DNA from: Desulfobacterales bacterium
GTDB taxonomy: Bacteria; Desulfobacterota; Desulfobacteria; Desulfobacterales; Desulfobacteraceae
Length of the DNA: 5,259 nt
Direction of reading: 5' to 3'
Assembly (NCBI GenBank): GCA_022361135.1
Contig: JAKSBM010000608.1
Coordinates: 1 to 5,259 of the forward strand
The first letter of the stretch is position 1. The number at the start of each line of letters is the position of its first letter. The position numbers and the translations under genes were made by a program. This document shows, one piece after another, positions 1 to 5,259 of the stretch. The notes below the pieces were generated by a model. It ran no database searches and had not been told where the DNA came from. It saw only the letters and a program-made list of their open reading frames with translations.

Positions 1-1855
1 TCACTGGGGGCTCTCCAGTGACCAGATCGGACACCACCGTGGCAAAATGACCTTCCATCCAATCCGAGGGGGATGTGGGTGGATGGGTGTTAAAAATGGT
101 ATCCAGCCGATATTCCACGGCACCGAAAATCTGCCCGTTGTGCTCCACCAAGGGCACCCGGCTGAAACCTGTGGGCATGGAATGCTCGATGATGCCCCCC
201 CCTTCGCCGGGTAATGGGGAAAAGGAGTCGGTAAAATCCCGGTTCACCAGCAGGGGTTGCTTACCCAGTTCCAACCGCTTGGATGCCCCATAATCAAAGA
301 TATTCTCCATGCGGGCCTCAAAGCCGGGAATTTCAGCTGCGGCAGCTGCCCCATACTCATCCCCCAGAATGGTCCGCACCCTATCGGTCCCATGTTCCTC
401 ATACCAGGAGGCAATGGTCTCCACCTCATCATCGTTCAATACGGCAAAAAGAGCATCTTCCGGACTGAACCGAAGCAGGAGGTCGTAGTTTTCCTTGCTC
501 TGGTAAAACCCCTCCCCTTCAAGGCCAAGCATTTCATTGAACAGAATCTGAAAAACAAAGGCCCGCATTTCAGGGCGGGCCGCAGCCGGATCAAACCCCA
601 TTTCCGTCAGGAGTTCATCCACATGGTCGGCCGCGGCCTGGGCCGGACCGTAGAGGCCCTCATTCTGGAACAATGAATTCAAAAAGGCTTCGGTGCCCAG
701 GTCCCCATAGGCCACCAGCACATTGGCCTGGTGATAATAATAATCCAGGCTACCCTCGGCCCCGTCCCCGGCGCTTACGGTGAAGGTTCGGTTCCGGGCC
801 GGATCATCACTGTTCAAATGATACCGCTCTCCATCACCGCCCAGCTCTTCGGCCAGCCTTCGGTTATAGGTATCCAGCACATCCTGGACCGACCATTCCC
901 CATCCTCTTCCGTGGCCTGGTCAATGGTTTCCCTCAAAATATTCAATGCTTGGTGATACTCCGGGGACATCAACTCCGATGTGGTCAAGGGGCCGGTGAC
1001 AATTTCAAAAAGGCCGTACCGGCTGCCCGGGGAAATATCCAGTTCTAGGGAAAGTACGGAATAGCCCAATTCCGATTCCGAGGTGGCGCCAAACCGGGTC
1101 CATTTGTCCAGCCGGAGGCCATCCGGGGTTTCCACCCATGCCGGGGCTTCGATTTCAAACCCAATGCGATCGGGCCGGGATGTGGAATTAAGGCTGCCCG
1201 AATCCAGCCCCCACACCCTGTGACGGGCCGTGCCCATCTCCAGGTTGATGTCCCAGACCAGGCGGCTGGCCGCATCTGCCGTGGACCGGCCATAGCGGCC
1301 GTTACGCACTTCATTTGCATGTACAAATCTACCCAAAAGATCCGCTATGTGCTCATTGTAGGAGCCGGCCTCAAAGTCCGGGCCCACCACCACCACGGGC
1401 ACCGTACTCTCATAGCCCCCCAGGGCCTCTGAACTGCGGTAAAAACGCAAAAAACTGGCAGAATCCGGGATATTGGGATCCACCATGACCACCACCCCGA
1501 CATTCTCGGGAATGGCGATGTCACCACTGCCCTCGGGCAGGTTAAAATGGTCCGAAGTCAGGTCACCAATGGTCTCGGGATGGAAATTGGCCGACTCCGA
1601 TTCCGAAGCCAATTCCGACAAAATATCCTGGATCTGATTGGTCAGGGCGGGATCGTGGATACCATAATCGGTCAGATCTCCTTCCATGAGGGTCTGAACA
1701 ATGGAAGAAATATTATCCACGGCCGCCTGGGATTGCTCCTGGGCCTGGTCCGGGGTATCTGCCGTGGCCGAATAATCCGGCCCGACAATAAAGATACCGC
1801 TGTTTTCCTGTTCGGTATCGGTGGGTACGACGGTGGTGGTATATGGTTGAGGCAT
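1..1855 (-). CDS. N-terminal part of a large protein with a possible amidoligase-like (glutamine-synthetase-fold) domain, 3' end outside window
   Basis: An uninterrupted frame of 618 codons runs from ATG at 1853-1855 to the left edge, ending in a partial codon. An in-frame TAA at 1874-1876 makes this ATG the only reasonable start. The upstream GGG (1865-1867) before an A7 run is a weak ribosome binding site. The product begins MPQPYTTTVV and has no signal peptide. Residues 35-90 are helical and acidic. Residues 117-180 alternate strands and helices (NVGVVVMVDPN, VPVVVVGPDF). A possible enzyme domain follows: RIGFEIE at 230-236, FEIVTGPL at 283-290, TFTVSAG at 357-363 and GAVEYRL at 578-584. 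In amidoligases a G-x-E-x-E motif, an E-I-V-x-x-P-L motif and a late x-x-E-[FY]-R motif occur in this order and supply metal/ATP-site acids. The usual HxHV-type motif is not evident; TFTVSAG may take its place. Residues 400-530 are mostly helical. Gene B lies upstream on the same strand behind a terminator. The gene is certain from coding quality; the family call is tentative. Confidence 0.88.
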   Translation of the reverse strand, partial: MPQPYTTTVVPTDTEQENSGIFIVGPDYSATADTPDQAQEQSQAAVDNISSIVQTLMEGDLTDYGIHDPALTNQIQDILSELASESESANFHPETIGDLTSDHFNLPEGSGDIAIPENVGVVVMVDPNIPDSASFLRFYRSSEALGGYESTVPVVVVGPDFEAGSYNEHIADLLGRFVHANEVRNGRYGRSTADAASRLVWDINLEMGTARHRVWGLDSGSLNSTSRPDRIGFEIEAPAWVETPDGLRLDKWTRFGATSESELGYSVLSLELDISPGSRYGLFEIVTGPLTTSELMSPEYHQALNILRETIDQATEEDGEWSVQDVLDTYNRRLAEELGGDGERYHLNSDDPARNRTFTVSAGDGAEGSLDYYYHQANVLVAYGDLGTEAFLNSLFQNEGLYGPAQAAADHVDELLTEMGFDPAAARPEMRAFVFQILFNEMLGLEGEGFYQSKENYDLLLRFSPEDALFAVLNDDEVETIASWYEEHGTDRVRTILGDEYGAAAAAEIPGFEARMENIFDYGASKRLELGKQPLLVNRDFTDSFSPLPGEGGGIIEHSMPTGFSRVPLVEHNGQIFGAVEYRLDTIFNTHPPTSPSDWMEGHFATVVSDLVTGEPPV

Positions 1856-1924
1856 TGTTTTTTTCCCGTGCCATTATCAATGGCGGTTATTTGATTTTCG
1901 TATAATTTGGGCCTAAAAATATCC

Positions 1925-1946
1925 CTTAAGGTGAGCACCAACTAAG
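1925..1946. repeat. Imperfect palindrome, possible operator upstream of gene A
   Basis: CTTA (1925-1928) and TAAG (1943-1946) flank GGTG (1930-1933) and CACC (1936-1939), giving an interrupted dyad 70-90 bases upstream of the gene A start. Position and symmetry would suit a dimeric regulator site. The arms are short, so chance is a real alternative. Confidence 0.25.
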
Positions 1947-2006
1947 TTTTGTCTATCTAACTTTTCTCTAACAGAATTATTCAATTTGAGATTAATGTGT
2001 ATAGGC

Positions 2007-2061
2007 CCGTGGAAAGGCTGTTTGCAGAGCTAGTACTTTCCCGGTGACAGGGAATGTAGCT
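2007..2061 (-). promoter_or_regulatory. Candidate structured leader or operator upstream of gene A with two competing hairpins
   Basis: Two inverted-repeat pairings share bases 2038-2042 and cannot form together. One pairs TTCCC (2038-2042) with GGGAA (2050-2054), flanked by outer arms AGCTA (2028-2032) and TAGCT (2057-2061). The other pairs CCG-t-GGAAAG (2007-2016) with CTTTCCCGG (2036-2044), nine pairs with one bulge. The element lies directly after the gene B terminator and about 150 bases before the ATG of gene A. I do not recognise it as a known riboswitch class. It could be an attenuator-like leader, an operator, or chance. Confidence 0.3.
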
Positions 2062-2065
2062 AGGG

Positions 2066-2112
2066 AAAAATACGAAAAACGGCCCATGGATTATGAAAAC
2101 CCAAGGGCCGTT
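2066..2112 (-). terminator. Rho-independent terminator downstream of the giant gene B
   Basis: Perfect 8-bp arms AACGGCCC (2078-2085) and GGGCCGTT (2105-2112) are extended after one mismatch by TGG/CCA (2087-2089 with 2101-2103). Read on the minus strand, the stem is followed at once by TTTTTCGTATTTTT (2079-2066), a classic U-tract. The plus-strand side has no T-run, so the terminator is directional. It lies about 260 bases after the stop of gene B and about 210 bases before the start of gene A. It should therefore end the B transcript and largely separate the two genes. Confidence 0.8.
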
Positions 2113-2123
2113 ACTCATTGTAA

Positions 2124-2138
2124 AATTTCATAGAAATT
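2124..2138. repeat. AT-rich perfect inverted repeat
   Basis: AATTTC (2124-2129) and GAAATT (2133-2138) are perfect 6-bp arms around a 3-base centre. It lies 11 bases from the terminator stem, in the 3' flank of gene B. It may be a weak accessory hairpin or a protein site. Confidence 0.4.
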
Positions 2139-2168
2139 CAGGCCGGGGGATTAAAAATAACAGGCCTG
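2139..2168. repeat. Inverted repeat CAGGCC/GGCCTG in the 3' flank of gene B
   Basis: CAGGCC (2139-2144) pairs with GGCCTG (2163-2168) across an 18-base AT-rich loop. It begins directly after the AATTTC/GAAATT repeat. Together with its neighbours it gives the gene B 3' region unusual fold potential. Confidence 0.35.
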
Positions 2169-2259
2169 GAAGATGGTAGGTAATTCAGGGGAAAAATTCA
2201 CCATTATGGAATCTTGGGCCCACTGAAATTATGCCCGGGAAGCCATGGGAAAGATTTGA

Positions 2260-2289
2260 TTTTAAAAGACCCCAGCGGGCCATTTAAAA
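2260..2289. repeat. Inverted repeat TTTTAAA/TTTAAAA with inner GC pairs
   Basis: The arms TTTTAAA (2260-2266) and TTTAAAA (2283-2289) are perfect 7-mers. The loop holds a small CCC/GGG pairing (2271-2273 with 2277-2279). On the minus strand a short T-run follows the GC core (TCTTTT), so a weak early terminator is possible, but the core stem is too short to call one. Confidence 0.35.
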
Positions 2290-2322
2290 CATACGGGAGC
2301 GTTCCCTGGGAACGGCATGTTT
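2287..2322. repeat. Nested inverted repeat with a 15-base near-palindrome core
   Basis: The core at 2300-2314 is CGTTCCC-T-GGGAACG, perfectly symmetric around one base. It is flanked by a second pair, AAACAT (2287-2292) and ATGTTT (2317-2322), with unpaired bases between. A single-base centre suits a DNA-binding dimer better than an RNA hairpin, though six pairs with a three-base loop could form in RNA. It overlaps by three bases the repeat ending at 2289. Confidence 0.45.
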
Positions 2323-2345
2323 ACCGTGGATGGAGGAATAGCAGG

Positions 2346-2360
2346 GCCATGAACCATGGC
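2346..2360. repeat. Short perfect inverted repeat just after the gene B stop
   Basis: GCCATG (2346-2351) and CATGGC (2355-2360) are perfect 6-bp arms with a 3-base loop, 14 bases downstream of the gene B stop codon. No T-run follows on the minus strand, so it is not an intrinsic terminator. It could stabilise the transcript 3' region. Confidence 0.35.
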
Positions 2361-2374
2361 ATTATCCTCCCCTC

Positions 2375-5259
2375 TTACACACGGGGGGCGACCAGGTTGT
2401 TGGGGGTTGAATCGGATTTTTCGTCTGTAGACAGGCTCTCCTCACTGTCCGCACCCAGCTTGGCCATTTCCGTGGTGAGCAATTCCATGGCCCGCTGGAC
2501 ATCGGCGGAACCGGGCAATGCCCCCTTCTCCTCCCCGGTATCCAGGGGATTATTTTTGGAAAAGACCGACACCTGGAGCTGGCCCAGGCTATCTGCGGTC
2601 AATTGGGTGACAATGTCAATGAGCTCGGTCTGGTCTCCCTGGGCCGATTCCAGAACCAGGGAGGAGTAGATGGACGAATCCGCACCATTGCGGATGGTGA
2701 TGCTCTTATCCAAATTGGTGTCGGTGATGATCACATCATCGCCGTCCAGGGCAGCTTCCAGGGCGGTGAGGTCTAAATTTTCGTCCAGGAGAATCCGATC
2801 CTGGGCAGCGTCCTGGGCCGTATTGTCAATGACGATGTTGGAATACCACTTAAGATTGGCCAGGGAAATTTCATAGGTATCGGCCCCGCCTTCACCGGAA
2901 AGAACCACGGAAAAGACCGCATCCAGGGTGGGGAATCTCAGGGTATTTCCATTGTTATCCCCCTGGATGAGCAGGGCATCCCCCTGGGGAACACTCTTGT
3001 CTTCGGGGTCATTGGCATCGGGCATATAGCCCTGGAGCCGATTAATGTATCCGTAGTTACCATATTTGATCCCCCCGCCTCCGGCTCCAATTTGCCAAAG
3101 ACTATTGTCATTGGCATCCAGGATAAAATAGGTGCCCTCCACCAGACGGGCGCCGAACCAGACCGGCTCCCGGATCTGCTGGGGCAGGACTGCGGTGTCC
3201 AGGAAACTGCCGGACACCACATGGTACCAGCCGGATAAAACGGTCTCCTGCATGCCGTTGCGGCCGTATATGGCAATGCTTTCACCCACGTTACCGTGGT
3301 ATTGGTTGGCCAGATCGTAGTATCCGCCCTTGTACTCCATGTTGTGGAGGGAATCCCACTCCGGGGTGACCCCGATGAGCTGGGGATCTTCGTTGAAGCC
3401 CACCCCGAAAATCTTGTAGCCCGATGTGGCCACCTGCCAGCCGGAACCGGCCTGGTCCAGAGAAAGGATGGTCTCGCCGGGGAACATCTCAACGGCGGCG
3501 GGCAGTTGGGTATCGCCGGCAAGTTGAATGCCCACGGTATTCCCGTCCCCATCCACATCGGCCTCGAACAGCCCCACCAAATCATCTTCCGATAGAACGG
3601 CCTGGGTGAAGAGGCGGCGGGCATCGGCATCGTAAATCAGGGCCGTGCCGTCGGTGTGGGGGCCCAGGTATTGAAGATAGTCCTCTCCCTGGCTCACCTG
3701 GGTGGCCACCATGCGTTGGTTTTGAAGATCGTACCAAATCCCCATACTATTGCCTTGGGCATCAAATACCCCGTCAATGAGCAGGGTGGAGGCACTGTTT
3801 TCATCGGCCACGGCATCGGAGGCAATGGTCTCGTACCAATCATCCACATGGTTTTCCATCCATTCTGCGGTGAAGCCCATGAGCCCCATGGTTCCGTCGA
3901 TGTCCACCCGGTGGAGGCGGCCGGTCATGTCCGTGGTGATGATGAGATCGTCGCTGAACCCCACCGAAGCGATGCCACCGTAATAAAAGAGTTTGGAAGG
4001 ATCATTGCCCAGGGCCCCGGTCTGGAGATAAAGGCCATGGGTGGATTCGCTGTGGAAAACAAAGACCTCTTCCCCATCCCCGGTCATGAGGGTATTGATC
4101 AAGGCGATGTCATCGGGTAGCCCCTCCGGGGTCTGACCGTGGGGGAAATGGTCCAGGTTGAGGTGAACCGTGGTGTCGTCTTCATTTCGGTACCAGATGA
4201 TATCGTTGTCATAGGCCAGGATGACCCAATCGGAAAGCGTGGCGGAAATCCCGGGCGTGGGTGGTGCATCCCAGGGCTGGGGAAGGTTTTCCAAAGGATT
4301 TTCCCAGGGATTGGGGTTGGGATTGTCCATGAGCCAATTAAAAAGATATTCACTACCGCCGATGTGGGTGATTTCAAAATCCCCCACCGAATCCAGGTCA
4401 ATGCGGGCCTGGAGGGTGGCGTTGACATCATTGTCATTGGTGTAGGCCCCCTGGATCCAAAGGTCCCCATCCTGCTCCACCGCATCAAACTCCCATTTGA
4501 TGATGGAATAAATTTGGCTGTCGGCGTCATAGGTTTCCATGAGGGGGAGAACCAGGGTTTCATCCACGCTGTTGGTTTCAGGGCTCACCACATAGATGAA
4601 GCCCTTTTGGGAATTGAGCATCAGCCCCCTGCCCTGGCTGTCCACGGCCACCAGAGCACTGTTCTCCTGGATATCGGAATCATTGTACCAGCTGTAATCG
4701 TAGTAAAAATTATCCGTGGCTCCATCGTAATAGACCTGGGTGAATTTATGGTTGGAGGGATCCCGGTAGTTGGTCACACTCACCCGGCCGTTGGCAAACT
4801 TACCGGCCTGGTACTCACCCTGGAGATGGCTCTTCAAGCCGTCCTGGTATTTCTCCATGTGGTCGCCCAGACTAAGGCTATCCGTGGACAGACCGTCCAC
4901 CTTATCGGCATCCACGGCCACCACCTGGGAGCTGGGATGATCCCCCAGGGTAACCATGAGGGTATCCCCGTCGTTGTTGAGTACCAGGAGCCGGTCGCTG
5001 CCGTAATCTTCGATCTTAATGAACTGCCCGCCAAGGCTTACCCCGTTGGTGTGCAGTGAGAGGCCGTCCTTGTCCATGTTGGTGGTATTGATGAGCCAGG
5101 TTGAGGGGCTGTCCCCGTCGGTGACCAGGGTCATGCCGTGGGTGTGTTCATTGGGGGCAATCACATAGGAACCGCCCTGGCCGTGGATGTTATAGGAGGT
5201 TTTCCCCTGGTAATCGTCAGGGAAATCGGGCACGGCCAGGGTCCGATCCCGGTGGTCCA
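2375..5259 (-). CDS. C-terminal part of a giant toxin-like protein (DUF3491-like repeats plus RTX-like end module), 5' end outside window
   Basis: The frame is open from the right edge to the TAA at 2375-2377 and gives 960 complete residues. A GTG at 5233 could be read as a start, but the frame continues upstream of it as DHRDRTLA, so the true start is off-window. Numbering from the first full codon (5257): residues 1-310 are beta-rich, Asp/Asn/Gly-rich repeats. An Asn/Pro-rich linker follows at 311-336 (NPNPNPW, then PPTPG). Residues 337-780 are more propeller-like repeats, with D-D-L-I-I-T-T-D at 436-443, AEWMENHVDDW at 464-474, GIWYD at 506-510 and a DxDxDGN loop at 567-573. Residues 787-875 form an RTX-like module: GEGGADTY at 788-795, VIDN at 809-812, GDDVIIT at 839-845. 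The tail (876-960) has a helix near 920-936 and an acidic Ser-rich end. No transmembrane segment is apparent. This order recalls the C-terminal region of large TcdA/TcdB-pore-type or LifA-like polymorphic toxins. Function is inferred; a large secreted repeat protein or adhesin is the alternative. Confidence 0.85.
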   Translation of the reverse strand, partial: DHRDRTLAVPDFPDDYQGKTSYNIHGQGGSYVIAPNEHTHGMTLVTDGDSPSTWLINTTNMDKDGLSLHTNGVSLGGQFIKIEDYGSDRLLVLNNDGDTLMVTLGDHPSSQVVAVDADKVDGLSTDSLSLGDHMEKYQDGLKSHLQGEYQAGKFANGRVSVTNYRDPSNHKFTQVYYDGATDNFYYDYSWYNDSDIQENSALVAVDSQGRGLMLNSQKGFIYVVSPETNSVDETLVLPLMETYDADSQIYSIIKWEFDAVEQDGDLWIQGAYTNDNDVNATLQARIDLDSVGDFEITHIGGSEYLFNWLMDNPNPNPWENPLENLPQPWDAPPTPGISATLSDWVILAYDNDIIWYRNEDDTTVHLNLDHFPHGQTPEGLPDDIALINTLMTGDGEEVFVFHSESTHGLYLQTGALGNDPSKLFYYGGIASVGFSDDLIITTDMTGRLHRVDIDGTMGLMGFTAEWMENHVDDWYETIASDAVADENSASTLLIDGVFDAQGNSMGIWYDLQNQRMVATQVSQGEDYLQYLGPHTDGTALIYDADARRLFTQAVLSEDDLVGLFEADVDGDGNTVGIQLAGDTQLPAAVEMFPGETILSLDQAGSGWQVATSGYKIFGVGFNEDPQLIGVTPEWDSLHNMEYKGGYYDLANQYHGNVGESIAIYGRNGMQETVLSGWYHVVSGSFLDTAVLPQQIREPVWFGARLVEGTYFILDANDNSLWQIGAGGGGIKYGNYGYINRLQGYMPDANDPEDKSVPQGDALLIQGDNNGNTLRFPTLDAVFSVVLSGEGGADTYEISLANLKWYSNIVIDNTAQDAAQDRILLDENLDLTALEAALDGDDVIITDTNLDKSITIRNGADSSIYSSLVLESAQGDQTELIDIVTQLTADSLGQLQVSVFSKNNPLDTGEEKGALPGSADVQRAMELLTTEMAKLGADSEESLSTDEKSDSTPNNLVAPRV

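Larger units (their letters stand above)
1856..2374. other. Intergenic region between the two large genes
   Basis: This stretch of about 520 bases has no convincing gene on either strand. Short frames are broken by frequent stops or overlap A or B out of frame. The part nearest gene A (about 1870-2005) is clearly more AT-rich than the coding DNA and is the likely place for the promoter of A. I found no pair of good -35/-10 hexamers: TTGAAT lies near 1976-1981 and TATACG/TATACA near 1899-1904 and 1998-2003, but their spacing or partners are poor. The part nearest gene B (2113-2374) carries several inverted repeats, listed separately. Confidence 0.6.

Noticed and set aside
257..676. Plus-strand 139-codon frame opposite gene A
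   Set aside because: The minus-strand frame through the same bases is longer, continuous with gene A and protein-like. The plus frame has no start context.
1862..1880. TGGCAC-like sigma-54 promoter element just before gene A
   Set aside because: The TGGCAC half is present on the minus strand but no TTGC-type -12 element follows at the right distance, and it lies too close to the ATG.
1672..1941. Minus-strand 89-codon frame starting with GTG upstream of gene A
   Set aside because: It overlaps the first 60 codons of gene A in another frame, lacks a ribosome binding site and becomes Pro/Arg-rich where A is protein-like.
2007..2061. Cyclic-di-GMP (GEMM) riboswitch
   Set aside because: A GCAAAC...CACGGGCC run on the minus strand looked similar, but the conserved paired stems and the tetraloop/receptor arrangement of that class are missing.
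2214..2669. Plus-strand 151-codon frame spanning the intergenic region and the end of gene B
   Set aside because: Its second half is antisense to gene B, it needs a non-ATG start, and it crosses the inverted-repeat cluster.
2938..3630. Minus-strand 230-codon frame inside gene B
   Set aside because: It is an out-of-frame shadow rich in Pro, Arg, Trp and Ser, typical of a shifted reading of GC-rich coding DNA.
4139..5059. Long plus-strand open frame of 306 codons opposite gene B
   Set aside because: It is antisense to a clearly coding frame. Its translation is low in charged-residue pattern and rich in V/I/G/H as expected from the complement of Asp/Asn/Gly-rich codons. No ribosome binding site was seen.
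5231..5233. GTG at 5233 as the start of gene B
   Set aside because: The same frame stays open to the window edge with protein-like sequence, and no ribosome binding site precedes the GTG.

Overview
The window holds parts of two large protein-coding genes, both on the minus strand, separated by about 520 bases of non-coding DNA rich in inverted repeats. Transcription runs right to left. The right-hand gene (called B here) enters from beyond the right edge and ends at 2375. The left-hand gene (A) starts at 1855 and runs off the left edge without a stop. Neither gene is complete. No RNA gene, insertion sequence, CRISPR array or integrase is visible.

Gene B shows the last 960 codons of a very large acidic protein. 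It is mostly short beta-strand, Asp/Asn/Gly-rich, propeller-like repeats. After these come an RTX-like GGAD-T-Y / IDN / GDDVIIT module and a short helical, acidic tail. This layout resembles the C-terminal part of giant polymorphic or clostridial-toxin-like bacterial proteins (the region Pfam calls DUF3491 is my best guess). Gene A shows the first 618 codons of another large acidic protein with no signal peptide. Four spaced motifs (GFEIE, FEIVTGPL, TFTVSAG, GAVEYRL) suggest a divergent amidoligase-like, glutamine-synthetase-fold domain. Both family calls come from reading motifs, not from a search.

Layout: 1-1855 gene A (5' part); 1856-2065 an AT-richer leader or promoter region with competing hairpins; 2066-2112 a good Rho-independent terminator for the minus strand; 2113-2374 a 3' flank of gene B with several inverted repeats; 2375-5259 gene B (3' part). 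The terminator suggests that A is transcribed separately from B, or only by read-through. A plausible picture is two neighbouring toxin-like or effector-like giant genes, possibly paralogues, but their shared architecture cannot be tested because each is cut by the window.

The organism is probably a Gram-negative bacterium with moderately high GC and a preference for GCC, CTG, CAG and GAT/GAC codons. A Desulfobacterota or other marine/sediment proteobacterium-like lineage would fit, but that is only an impression. The plus strand carries no convincing gene; its long open frames are antisense shadows of A and B.
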